The translations under genes and the position numbers were made by a program. A stretch of DNA of 64,000 nucleotides from Mytilus edulis. Lineage: Eukaryota; Mollusca; Bivalvia; Mytilida; Mytilidae. Position 1 is the stretch's first letter, and each line of letters starts with the position of its first letter. This document shows, piece after piece, positions 1 through 11,027 of the stretch. The stretch is taken from contig NC_092354.1 of assembly GCF_963676685.1 (NCBI RefSeq), forward strand, positions 71,598,178-71,662,177. Direction: 5' to 3'. Under the pieces are notes generated by a model. The model saw only the letters and a program-made list of their open reading frames with translations. It did not search any database and had not been told where the DNA came from.

Positions 1-574
1 TTACTCTCGAAATGATTTCCAATACTAATTATCAAAGCAAAAGATGTACCGTTTAGCTTGTTAACGTTCCTTGGTGAGTTAAAAAGTGCATTACATTTAT
101 AATTCAAAACACGTTAAAACCATGAGACATGCACCTCATCTCCGGCAATTATCGAATGACACTTTAAGGATATTTTACTTCGAGCACTAAGTCTTCTAGT
201 TGTTTCCTCGTCAAGACATTTACCTCATTTAGTAAGCATGCTTTCACATAATAATCTTCATTAAAAAAATAACTAATCACTGAGTTAAAATAACATCAAT
301 AAATATCAAAACACATCAAAACAAACCAATAGTATGACATTTCGATATGGAATTCACATTTGCTGTCTTTAAGAAAACAATAAACAAGTTTTAGGGGGAA
401 ATGAAATAATTAAACTTGACATTAGGCCTCATCTTCAATTATTTCTTGTTTATCTTATTAATCTTTTTTTAGTCAATTACACACATTGTTGAATTTCCTA
501 TAAAAATGAAAATGAAAATATGAAGATCATCCACTTGGAATTACAAATAGAAATGATATAAAAAAAAAAAACAG
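1..574. other. No gene recognised
   Basis: AT-rich sequence with homopolymer A runs near 550-590. I see no coding pattern, RNA gene or recognisable repeat until the degenerate start of repeat A near 575. Confidence 0.4.
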
Positions 575-1683
575 AAAAAAAAGATATAATAGGACAACAC
601 TTCACAAAAGACAAAATGATATAGAAATTAATAACTATATGTCACCGTATGTCTTTCAACAATGAGCAAAGCCCCATACCGTATATATATAGTCACCAAT
701 AAAAGAACCCGAAATGACAAATGTAAAACAATTCAAACTAGTAAACTGACGCGGGGGTCCAACTCTCCCCAAATCTGGGACAGTGGTTTGAGTTTTTCTT
801 ATAAAAAAATTGATATAATTTACAAAAGCATCCATAAAACTAATATCATACAGCCAGAATCAAGTTCGAGAGCTGTGTGTGACTTTATAAACAGTATTTC
901 ATGAAAAATGTTTAGTGGATACCTTTGGCCTTTGTTAATGGTGTATGAATTTTAATTTTAGTTTCTTGTGTATATTTTGGAATTTAGTATGATGTCAATT
1001 ATCACTAAAATAGTATACATTTTTGTTTAGGGGCCAGCTGAAGCACGCCTCCGGGTGCGGGATTTTTCTCGCCGCCTGGAAGACACATTGGTGGCCTTAG
1101 GCTTTTGTCTTCTCTTTGGTCGGGTTGTTGTAGCTTTGACACATTCCCCTTTTTCATTTTCAATTTTATTACAAAGATTTAACAATGTTAAATATGTATA
1201 CATTTTTGAATTTTGAGTTTAAAAAGGGTAACATGTATAATAATAAATGAATTATCAGAGTGTTAGAGTATATACTAAAATGAAACAGTAACTTAACGAC
1301 AGACACAGATACACATGTATGTGTTAAACTTGTTTTGAAGAATTTTACCCCCCCCCCCTCTTTTAATATCGGTCAGTGAATTATGAAAGCTTACAACATT
1401 TAATATAATCTGTACAGAAAAGGAACTTAAGTGTAAAATATCGGTAGAATTCATAAAAACCATAAAAAATAATAACTAATGAAATCATACCTTATAAAAA
1501 TACATTTAGTAATTGGATTTTGGTTCCTTGTTGGTATACATGTATTGACATTCAAGAACATATAAAGCTATTTTTTTAGATTATAGGGAATGCTACAAAA
1601 AGTGAGATTATAATTTCAGCACATTGTCTGCATCACTATCCAAACTGGTAGCCTTGAATGTAACATATACTTATTAATATAAA
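575..1683 (+). repeat. Tandem unit 1 (repeat A head plus about 0.6 kb)
   Basis: This stretch begins with a decayed repeat A head and continues through about 880 into sequence that recurs in the same order at 1684-1747 plus 5845-6770. Shared landmarks are a TGTGTGACTTTATAAA block (near 870 and 6235), an AATATAATCTGTACAGAAAA block (near 1402 and 6497) and a TTCCTTGTTGGTATA block (near 1526 and 6621). Without the insertion at about 930-1175 the unit is about 870 bp. The two units are head to tail, so this is a tandem duplication and not two independent insertions. Confidence 0.6.
930..1175 (+). mobile_element. 5'-truncated 3' end of a retroelement (repeat B)
   Basis: It matches the 3' region found downstream of the RT at 62760-63015, sharing GGGGCCAGCTGAAG, CGCCTCCGGGTGCGGGA and TTTGGTCGGGTTGTTGT. 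The sister unit at 5845-6770 lacks it, so it inserted after the tandem duplication or only in this unit. A 3'-anchored fragment with a ragged 5' end is the usual product of target-primed reverse transcription. Confidence 0.6.
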
Positions 1684-2157
1684 AAAAGAAGATGTGGTAT
1701 GATTGCCAATGAGACAACTGTCAACAAGAGACCAAAAGACCAAAATGACTTGATTTTAAACATATTTTATTCATTAAGATATGAAAAGGATTGAGCAACA
1801 GGCACAGCCTATAAAAGCTCTCTCCATATTACATGTACAAGGTATAATTCAATCACAACAACTGTATTTAAAATAATGCAATATAGTGGAACATGCATGC
1901 TACTTGTGAGCACACACGAGCAAATATATGTTAACAGTGTTACTTACTAAATGCAAAATATATTTAAATATATAGGCAATTAATCATCAGTTATTTAAAG
2001 TACCTTGAAACATGCAAATATCCTTTATAAGTCATTAGAAATATATATATGGCTTGAAAGAGACACTAAGCTTGCTTAGTGGAATAAATGAATTAATGTT
2101 GGAGTGTAGAAAAAAAATAAAAATTAAAAATAGATGAAACAAAAATTAAAGTAAGTT

Positions 2158-4404
2158 TCAAACAAAACGTTGAGTGTCACTGATATATTTCTGAACAGAT
2201 TTAAAAATAGCAATATTCATATCATATGAAAATAATCTGTTTCCAAAAAGTAGTAATTCAATATTTATGTCAACATTATCAACAATGGAGTAAATGGAAT
2301 CAAGAAGGATCTGTCTTACATCATTATACTTAGGGCAAATAAAAAAGAAATGTTGGTTATCCTCAACAGGATGGTTACAGTTTGTGCAAAAAGTGTTCTC
2401 GGATAAGAACTGATTAAACAAATGAAATTTAAGGTTGCTAGCATTATTTCTGAGTTGACAATGACTTATATTTAGTTTCCTTATCCCATAGTTGAAAGGT
2501 TTAAATATATCATCAGTCCTATAAAACTTATCTAGTCCACTTCTAAATATACCCAAACTTGGTGATTTTTGTAAACTCAAAGGAAGACTATTCCAAAGTC
2601 TTATAGTGGAAGGAATGAAACTATTAAGATAAGAGCTAGTTCTAGAAAGAGGCGGGTGAAAAGTGTTATTTTCATTCCTCAAAGTATAAGGGGTTTGTCT
2701 GGGAAGATATGGCTGAACTAACTCATATAAGTATGCAGGTGTCATCCCATTTAATATTTTGTAGAATAGTATAAGCTTATGTTTATTACGTCTATTCTCC
2801 AGAGTTTCTAAACCTAATTCAATATAAAGTTTTTGTCTGGAGGAATTTCGTCGTAATCCTGTAATAATTCTAGCAGCTTCTATCTGAATATTTTCAAGAA
2901 GCTCAGTCTCATGCTGGGAGCAATTGCCCCAAATAACATCACCATATTCTAATATAGGTCTAATAAAAGCATAATAAATACGTATAAGTGAACTCCTATC
3001 TAATAAGTGTTTAACTTGACGAAGCACAGAAAGACGAGGGCATGCTTTTTTATAAATAATATCAATATGCGTGTGCCATGAAGCTGATGACTGAAATGTT
3101 ATCCCAAGATGACAGTGAATATCTATTTTCTCAACCTCTTCACCATTTATCCCAAAAAATACAGGTGGATGCTCCCTTTCCCTTCTAGTAAATACAATAT
3201 TTTTAGTTTTCTTAGAATTAAATTGAACAGCCCATGATTTTGCCCAATTTGAGATAACATCCAAGTCATCAGTCAAAGAAGCAGCCGCTACAGCATGATC
3301 ATCATCTACTATGACAAATAAAGAGGTGTCATCTGCAAAAAGTCTAATATCATTAGCAATGTCATTTACTATATCATTTATATAAATAAGAAACAGAAAG
3401 GGTCCCAAAACTGATCCCTGGGGGGACACCTGCATGTATACTTCTTAGAGTTGACGAAAAGCCTTCTGAAACTACCTTTTGTTGACGATCCGAAAGATAA
3501 CTTTCTATCCAAGATAAGAGCTGGTCATTTAAGCCAGATTGTTTAAGTTTAAATAAAAGTCCTTTATGCCAAACTTTATCGAAAGCTCTAGATACATCAC
3601 AAAATACAAACCTTACATCCCTACCACTATCCATATTACTAATAATTTTATGATATATTTCAATTAACTGATTAACAGTAGAATCACCTGGTTGGAATCC
3701 AGATTGAAACTTTGACAAAAGGTTATTACTCCTCATATAATTATACAAATGTTTAAATAAAACATTTTCCATAATCTTACAAACAATACTAGTAACAGAT
3801 ATTGGACGATAGTTTAGAGCTGAATGTGGGCTACCTTTCCCTTTAAAAATAGGATTAACATGTGCAATTTTCCATAACAGTGGAACCTGTTTAACTGATA
3901 GAGACATATTAAATAACTTAGTTAATGGTTTAGAAATAAAGCTAGCAACCTCTTTTAAAATTCTAGGACTGATACTATCAGGTCCAGCTGGTTTATTAAC
4001 ATTCAAAATTTTTAACTGGTCTAAAATTTCTTTCTCAGTGATGACAAATTTGTTTAAATGACATGGAGGAGGCTCATTATTATCAGGAATTTCTGGTTCT
4101 ATATCAATATTAGCTATATCAGCAAAATGATTGTTCAGGATCTCTGATTTGTCCAATGGATGAATAAAAATTTGGCCATCATGTTCCAAAAAAGGGGGGG
4201 AATCTCTGTTTTTAGTAAAATTTGAAACAGACTTGGCAATGCGCCACCATTTACCAGGAGGAATATTTTTGTCAATAAGTTGTGATGTCAGTTTGCACTT
4301 ATAATCATCCTTTGCCTTTCTAACTAAACTGATAATTTCATTACGAATTTCTCTAAATTTTTTCCAGTGATCTGGATTATTTGAAGTTTTCGTTCGCTTT
4401 GTGG
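2158..4404 (-). pseudogene. LINE-A reverse transcriptase, frameshifted
   Basis: The RT copies element RNA at the nicked target. Visible motifs: NYRPISV, motif A FVFCDVSRAFDKVWHK, motif B GVP-GSVLGP, motif C LFADDTSLF, then a long thumb/connection region and a C-terminal CxxC..EDNQHFFFIC cluster that may bind zinc. The first part (4404-3374) and second part (3435-2158) are in different frames; one extra C in a run of six (- strand) inside motif B causes the shift. The first frame is open upstream to about 4404 (TNNPDHW-like linker), so no methionine start is expected there. The product should be inactive unless the homopolymer length is a sequencing error. Confidence 0.8.
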
Positions 4405-5678
4405 TGAATTCTATTACGATGTCTTATCTTGTTTCTAATCAAGTTGTTCATAAATGGTTTATCATTTGGTCTAACTGTAATAGTTTTAGTAGGTATGTAT
4501 CTATTGACAGTACTTTCGAATGTTTTGACAAAGTTCATATAAACATCATTTATATTATTTGAATTAAAAACAACATCATCCCAGTCAGTATCATTCAACT
4601 GGTTTTTAAGACCTTCATAATCTGCACGCTTAAAATCTCGAATTTGTCTTTTAAACGAGTGTTGTTTAAAAGTTTTAAATGAAATTTCGACTGAAACAGG
4701 AGAATGAGAACTGCATATCGGTGTAAGTACAGTCACTGATTTAATTAAGTTTTTGCGATTAGTCACACATAAATCAATACAAGTTCCAGTTTGGGTTGTA
4801 AAGTTGGTAGACTCCCAAACAACATTTTCCAAGTTTAACCGGTTAAGTAACTTTTTAAAAGAGTTACTTGAGTTTGACATCATATCACAATTGAAATCAC
4901 CACAAAGGAAAATTGGCAAATTACAATCAAGTGCTTTATCTACTGACTCACTAAATAAGTCCCATAAATTAGAATTTGAGTTAGGAGGACGGTATAAAAC
5001 ACCAACTAAAAATTTTTCATTACTACAATTCCTCACTTCAACCCAAAGTAATTCAAGATTACTTACAGATATGTCATTCCGTATAATAAAATGTAAGCTA
5101 TTTTTTATATAAATGGTCACACCTCCACCATGTCTATTTCTATCTAACCTAATAGGTTTATGAAACCCATTTAATTTAATTTGGTCATCAGTAATTGACT
5201 TGTCAAGATGAGATTCTGATATACAAATAATGTCATAATCGTGTAGTTCATTGTTAATGAGATCTAACTTAGGAAGTAAACTACACACATTATTGTGCAC
5301 TATTTTCAAATTCTTTTTGTTACTCTGATCTGGACCTGGATTTTGCTCAATTCCAGCAACCAGTAATAAAAACTGTATTATACTACTGAGGACAAAAACA
5401 TTTTTTATGAATATAGGGAGGATTATGTTATGAATAATAGTATAGTTTACAAATTTACAGTCAAAACTATCAAAACTTATAATGAATATATAGTGAAACT
5501 TAAGCACATGATGTACACTTTGGACAGATCCTTGAAACCGAAAGCTGACGTATACATTAATTAACAGGACACTCAAACATAGACGAGATAAAGTACAAAA
5601 CAAAACATACATGTACAGAACATATATACAAAAGGGAAACATTAATAAATAACAGATGTTGATGATATCAGATATCAC
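4377..5678 (-). CDS. LINE-A apurinic/apyrimidinic-type endonuclease region
   Basis: Encodes the nicking endonuclease of a non-LTR retrotransposon, residues about 125-340. Motifs: VHNNVCSLL (metal-binding Asn), CISESHL (catalytic Glu), GGGVTIYI, VGVLYRPP, FLCGDFNCD, and C-terminal SSHSPV, where most relatives have SDH; the usual Asp is Ser here. The reading frame opens at a GTG; the first ATG is at 5642. About 100 hydrophobic residues precede a 2A-like GIEQNPGP at 5331-5354, placing the endonuclease directly after the predicted ribosome-skip point. The frame stops at 4377 because of a one-base slip near 4402; the RT continues in the next frame. There is no separate gag-like ORF1. Confidence 0.75.
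   Translation of the reverse strand: MISDIINICYLLMFPFCIYVLYMYVLFCTLSRLCLSVLLINVYVSFRFQGSVQSVHHVLKFHYIFIISFDSFDCKFVNYTIIHNIILPIFIKNVFVLSSIIQFLLLVAGIEQNPGPDQSNKKNLKIVHNNVCSLLPKLDLINNELHDYDIICISESHLDKSITDDQIKLNGFHKPIRLDRNRHGGGVTIYIKNSLHFIIRNDISVSNLELLWVEVRNCSNEKFLVGVLYRPPNSNSNLWDLFSESVDKALDCNLPIFLCGDFNCDMMSNSSNSFKKLLNRLNLENVVWESTNFTTQTGTCIDLCVTNRKNLIKSVTVLTPICSSHSPVSVEISFKTFKQHSFKRQIRDFKRADYEGLKNQLNDTDWDDVVFNSNNINDVYMNFVKTFESTVNRYIPTKTITVRPNDKPFMNNLIRNKIRHRNRIHHKANENFK
5331..5354 (-). other. 2A-like ribosome-skipping motif in LINE-A
   Basis: Encodes GIEQNPGP, close to the 2A signature (D/G)(V/I)ExNPGP, right after a hydrophobic LLLVA stretch and ahead of the endonuclease. 2A-like signals are known at this position in several APE-type LINEs. 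The leading Asp is Gly, a substitution that can lower skipping efficiency; activity is inferred. Confidence 0.65.
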
Positions 5679-6770
5679 TTATCTTGTGATACTGTAATAC
5701 TATTGAAAAAATGAGCAAGGTCTGTGATCATGCAATAATCTGTGAATTTAAATTACAAAGATGTATGGCAGTAATTATAATGTGAAATGTAGAAAACAAA
5801 ACAAAGGCAAAATAAATAAGCAAAAGTAGGATAACACTTGGCCTGAATGACACAGAAATTATCAACTATAGGTCACCGTACTGCCTTCAATAATGAGCAA
5901 AGCCCATACCGCATAGTCAGATATAAAAGACCCCAAAAAGACAAATATAAAAACAATTCCAACAAGAAAACTTACGGCGTAATTTATGTACAAAAAATGA
6001 ACAAAAAGCAATTATGTATAAAGCAACAAACTACAACCACTGAATTAGAGACTCCTGACTTTGGACAGGCACATTTATACAAAACGTGGCGGGGTTAAGC
6101 ATGTTAGCGGGATCTCGACCCTCTCCCCGACCGGGACCGTGAATTTAGCTTTGTTATTGAAAATTTGGATATAATTTACATAAGTGTATCCAACAAATCA
6201 ATATCATTCAACCAGAATAAAGTTTTTGAGCTATGTGTGACTTTATAAAGAGTAATTCATGAAAAATATTTAGTGCATGCATTACCAAGATTCAATATAC
6301 CTAAATATACATTTTTTTTAATTTGTGTTTAAAAGGGATGCATATATAATTATATATGAATGATGGAAGCTTTAGAATAAAGTCAAATAAGACAGCAACC
6401 AAACGACAGACAAAGATATATGTTAAACTAGTTTTGAAGAATTTGAACCCTCTCCTTTTACTATCGACCAATGAATTATCAAAACATATAATTGTGAATA
6501 TAATCTGTACAGAAAAGAAACAAAAGTGTAAATGTCGGTAGAATACCGGCATATAAACCATACAAAATAATAACTAAAATATCATACCGTATAAAAATAC
6601 ATTTTGTAATTTGATTTTGTTTCCTTGTTGGTATATTGACAAACCAGGACAAAGATATTTTAAATGATTATAGGGAACGTTACAAACGTAGAGATTGTAA
6701 TTTCAGCATATTGTCTGATCACTATCTAAACTGATAGTCTTGAATGTAACATATAATTATTAAATATGTT

Positions 6771-8120
6771 TCATAGAAATAAGTCGTCCTGTTACCTAGC
6801 TAAAATGTTAAATAATGGTGTTGGATGAAAATGCTGAGCATTGATTTATCTACTAAGTATATATAGATACAAAAACACAATTGTACGATTTTATAAATAC
6901 GAGTAATCTTTAATACAGGCGCCACACTGTCCAGATTGACACCAGATGGTCATGCGAATATGAAACTTCGAATTTGTGCAAAGATGACCACGAACTTGTT
7001 CAGCAGTCCAGACAAGTACGGTGCCTAAAGACGGTCACTCGATGACACATAAACATACACGAAGGACAAAATAAATACGGCATCGACACGAAAATGAACC
7101 TTCGCATGGTCTTTCGACAACTTTTTCGACATGTCAACAATTTTGCCACCGCTAATGATGTTGCTGTCGGAGACAAGGAAACTGGTCAACGTAAAAGAGG
7201 GACGAAAGATACCATAGGGACAGTCAAACTCGTGGATTGTAAATTAACTGACAACGCCATGGCTGTTGATAAAAAACTAAAGACTAAGCAACAGAAACCC
7301 CACCAAAAACTGGGGGTGGTCTGAGGTGCTCTGGAAGGGTTTAGCAGATCCTGCTCCACCTGTACCTGCAGCCATACGATTGCCCTATGATGCCCCTTCG
7401 AATGGACCAATGTTTAACGATCAGATCCGAATTTAAACATTTCCTTTACCATGTGTCCATTTAGTGTCAATGTCGCGACAGAAGGCCACATGCATTAGGG
7501 TCTGTATGAGGTCCGTTCCAACACAGTTTCTGTTACTGCTGAATATGGTAACCTCATTTTCCAGTGACAGTCAAAAATTTCACATCTCTGATGGCCTATA
7601 TTACAGAATCTTCCTAATGTATCTATTGGTAATATTTTCTCGGTCTGAATATGCGTGAAATATTTGCCATGTTAAGCAATCAATCAATCTTATCAAGATC
7701 AATGAAATATACATTACTAGCGTCTCACAAATCTACATGTATGTATGGCACGTTTATTTATTTATCTTCAATTGAGATTTGAAACAGGGATTGAACAGGG
7801 ATTGTGTCAAATTGTGTCAAATTGACAACAACCCGACCAAAACATGTTTATACAATCATAAATTGAACTGGTAATTTTGTGCTAAATATTTTTTGACATC
7901 ATATGAATGATTAAAAAAAAGCATTGGTGAAAGGCAATACTACAAATGCATTACAGATTTAAAGAGTTATCTCCCTTAACTAAGGACCACTTCCGCAAAC
8001 TCTTTTACGTGACGGTGATTTATAAAAGTAAACGTAGCCACTGTTTCGATGTTTGGGACTTATTTTGTCCGTAATGCATAGATATTACAACTTACATAAA
8101 CTTTATATTAAATACTAATG
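6771..8120. other. Gene-free stretch with repeat fragments
   Basis: Contains a repeat C copy (7190-7385), an element 3' end near 7530-7695 closing on an (AATC)n tail, and a short antisense piece of repeat B near 7795-7845 (ACAACCCGACCA). Nothing coding is supported. Confidence 0.45.
7190..7385 (+). repeat. Repeat C copy
   Basis: Shares GGGACGAAAGATACCA, GGACAGTCAAACTCGT and CCACCAAAAACTGGGGGT with copies at 23508, 37105, 38222 (reverse) and 51778. Short ORFs on both strands here are by-products of the repeat. Confidence 0.65.
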
Positions 8121-8756
8121 TACGGAAGAATATTAGCGCCACACACTTGACTTTTTTTTTAATATTTCTTCCTATAACACAAACCTTTGCGAAATAACGC
8201 AAACCTTTGCGTTGAAACGCAAACATTTGCGAAATAACGCAAACATTTGTTTTATCTTATTTCTTATTTAAGATTCAAAGAAAACAGCAGTTATTAATGG
8301 AGGAGGCTGTATATATTAAAGATTATCACCTTTGTAGTCATTGCAAAGTAAAGTGCTTGAATAATTAGAACATATCATTGACTAATAATGAGCAGAATAT
8401 TATATGAAGATGTGGTATGAGTGCCAATTAGAAAACTCTCCATCTAAGACAATATTCGTAAAAAGTAAACCATCATAGGCCAAAATTCGGTCTTCAACAC
8501 GGAGCATTGGCTCACACCGAACAGCAACCTATAAAGGCCCCCCGAAACGATATCCATGTTATAACTAGTATATATATTACAAAGAAAATTGAGTCAATTG
8601 AGGTTATACCGAAGAAAAAAAATCAACCCTTCTAATATAGCTATACCCGAATATAAATAAATATACGTCCAAAGTAAGCTCTCGTTTGAGAACTGTGTAA
8701 ATCTAATAAAGGAAGAAATATTAAAAACAGTTGTGTGGCGCTTATACGCTTCCGTA
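8121..8756. mobile_element. 636-bp MITE with about 60-bp imperfect TIRs
   Basis: The left end reads TACGGAAG...TTAGCGCCACACA...TTTAATATTTCTTCCT and the right end is its reverse complement with a few changes. CTAATG directly flanks both sides (8115-8120 and 8757-8762), giving a 6-bp target duplication (8 bp if TA belongs to it). No transposase. The interior carries four ~20-bp copies of a CGCAAACNTTTGCG palindromic word (about 8170-8250) and a divergent repeat A piece (8405-8560). Superfamily not assigned. Confidence 0.65.
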
Positions 8757-9492
8757 CTAATGTGTATATATTTAGTTATTTTTGTTTACTTACAATGTAC
8801 ATGTAGCTAAGTCCATATAATTGTAGTGTTTGTCAACAAATAACAGATAAAATATTTATCACTGTATATATTCATGTGCACATCAACATGTTAAAACTAA
8901 CTGATCATTTAGGAATTGATAAACATTTTTTAAACTTGATATAGTATGCAATGGTTCTTAACAATACTTAACCTGTCTCTTGAACTTTATCAAGTTAATA
9001 TTCAATTAAGATAAAAAATATTTTACAGACGACTTAAATTACTATTCAAACGCAAGGTCAACTATTAGAATCAATAATTCTGAATAAACCTCTCGGTCAA
9101 TTAGTAAACTTTTGCAATCTTCAGAATCATCTTGTAGGTGTGCATCCACAATTGTTTTTAAAAGTGTCAGCGAGCGTCTAGCACAAATTTATAGATGACA
9201 AATCGAACTGAAAAAGAGTGACCCGAATGCCTTCTGTTTAAAAGACTGGGGATAATTACCGAGTGCATGATCACTCGAAGTGATAACCCCATTGATCTTA
9301 ATTGTTCAATTTTCTTTCAATTAACTATAAATTACAGCTACGTATATAGTCCTCTGACAAATACGTGACGAAGCGCATATATAAAAACAATAGATTATTC
9401 TTTATCAGCGTTAAACCATTGAAAATCGTCTAACGTAGCGAAATAAACACGATTCACACGTGAAGGATATGATGGATTTTTGCTATAATATA
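8757..9492. other. No gene recognised
   Basis: AT-rich spacer between the MITE and the Tc1-type element; I see nothing structured in it. Confidence 0.4.
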
Positions 9493-10785
9493 CACATGGA
9501 AAAAAGTATTGCAACACCTTGATTTGTTAAAACATGAAAAATCAGCCTCTTTTTTTGGATGAAATATCATAAAATATGTGTATAATATTATTGAAACATA
9601 GTTTATGATAACATTGGCATTGAAACGAACAAAAAATGTTTGAAAAAAAAATGATTTATATAACCACAATTTTAATAACAAAATGAACTGTTTTTTGTAC
9701 AAAAAAAATGCATTTTACAACTTTTACTGTAGTCGAACTTTTCAATATCAGACATTTCAAAATTAATCTTCAGATGACTGTTCACATCATGGTTGATCGT
9801 TATATGCCAAAAAAATTAGTACTTTGTGCGAAGCCTCCATTCAAACGGATAACCGCATCTTAACGTCTTCTGATTCCTGCCATCAATCGACTAATTTGTT
9901 GCTAAGGTAGCAGCAACCATTTCTGATGAAGGGCATTGTTTATTTCATGATGTGTTTGAACTGGGGTATCCTTTCGCGCACTTTCCGCCCAATAGTGTCC
10001 CATATATGCTCGATATGGTTCAAAGTCAGGCTACGATCGGGCCAAGGAAGATGAACCAAATTCCATTTGAACATTAGATCTTCCTCCACGATGCTAATTT
10101 CCAACTTTGGCGATCTCTGCACTACATTAGATACGGAAAACTGTGTGTCTGTTCGTTAGCAGAGGTCTCCGAAATGGTCTTATCGCACGATAACCAGTAG
10201 CGATGAGTTCATCTCGAACAGTTCTTGTTAAAAGGCTCATGTATGGCCACCACTCTCTTTTTAGGATTGTCTTGTATGCAATGGGTTTCCTTCTGACCAA
10301 CCTTCATTATGCTTGATTTTCTCTAGCAAATGGTATAGGGGGTCTTCATTATCTCGGAAGGTCTTTAACAGCGTTTATTGCCTGATTTTTATTCTCAAAA
10401 CGACATATAGTGGAATGGTGATGACCAACAATACGTGCAGTTGTTACAGCGACATCCCTGCTTCTCTTATGCTGATAATCTGCCATCTTGCTGCAGTTAA
10501 GAGTTGTCAGGGACCCATTACAAGGTGTCAAGCACATAACATTAAAAACTTGGTTATTTAAAGTGTTGAAAACAATGAGGGTAAAAACATCTGTTTTGCT
10601 GTTCACGGGTACAGTAGCTGCATGTGCAGATAAAAACTTATCGAGTCGATATTTATTGATTAAACTCAGGTGATACTTAAATAATGTTTAACTAGTTCTA
10701 TTTTACCAAATTATATCACAAAAAAATAAAGAGTGTTTTTTTAATTTCAATTTCAATTTGGTGTTGCAATACTTTTTTCCATGTG
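9493..10785 (-). mobile_element. Tc1-type DNA transposon, decayed
   Basis: Perfect 26-bp terminal inverted repeats (9493-9518 starting CACATGGAAAAAAGTATTGC, and 10760-10785) are flanked on both sides by TA, the Tc1/mariner target. The length (1293 bp) fits an intact element, but the transposase on the - strand is broken and internally deleted. Confidence 0.85.
9940..10560 (-). pseudogene. Tc1-family transposase remnant
   Basis: The N-terminal helix-turn-helix half is readable at about 10560-10349 (MADYQHKRSRDVAVTTARIV, then STICRFENK and DLPR). A middle piece near 10140-10240 reads VRDELIATGYRAIRPFRRPL, typical of Tc1. The C-terminal end at 10070-9940 contains LPWPDRSLTLNHIEHIWD, a degraded SPDLNPIEHLWD block with the third catalytic residue (E). 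The segment that should carry the first two Asp residues of the DDE triad is missing or scrambled, so the protein cannot be active. Confidence 0.75.
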
Positions 10786-11027
10786 TATAGATAAATAATT
10801 TGTCCCTCCCCCAATTTTTTTTTTTAAATACAATAAACAAAAAAAAACACACACACTTTACGGGGAGCTGTTTCTAAAACATATGTCGTGCGGAGTGGTT
10901 TCCAAAATATGTTGTTTTTTTTTTAATTATAAAACTCGTTTCCTTTGCACTGGTTTCTAGAAGCTTAGTGCGAAATAAATAGATAGTGTAAACGTTTCAA
11001 TTTACAAACTTTAACTGTAAATATAAA

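Larger units (their letters stand above)
1746..5845 (-). mobile_element. LINE-A, near full-length CR1/Jockey-type non-LTR retrotransposon
   Basis: About 4.1 kb. In element order it has a 5' UTR (5845 to about 5643), an apurinic-type endonuclease, a reverse transcriptase with a C-terminal zinc-knuckle-like motif, and a roughly 400-bp 3' UTR ending near AATAAAATATG on the - strand (about 1770). It lies inside a repeat A copy with AATGAC on both sides. Two single-base frameshifts break the ORF: one near 4402 between endonuclease and RT, and one in a run of six G at 3420-3425 within RT motif B. There are no in-frame stops beyond these, so the copy is fairly young. The clade call rests on motif style only. 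Confidence 0.8.
1684..6770 (+). repeat. Tandem unit 2, split by LINE-A
   Basis: The repeat A head at 1684-1747 resumes at about 5845 with AATGACACAGAAATT, and the rest of the unit (to about 6770) aligns with unit 1. The interruption is exactly the LINE on the - strand. The hexamer AATGAC occurs on both sides of the LINE and is the likely target-site duplication. Unit 2 keeps more of repeat A (5845-6150) than unit 1 does. Confidence 0.6.

Noticed and set aside
3420-3425. Programmed frameshift in the LINE-A RT
   Set aside because: It falls inside RT motif B in a homopolymer of six; a random indel or base-calling error is far more likely than recoding.
7186-7410. Overlapping ORFs on both strands near 7.1-7.4 kb
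   Set aside because: They coincide with a repeat C copy, and similar ORFs recur at other copies (31.1, 37.0 kb).
8170-8250. CRISPR-like array of 20-bp repeats
   Set aside because: Eukaryotic context; only four imperfect palindromic words inside a MITE, no spacers or cas genes.
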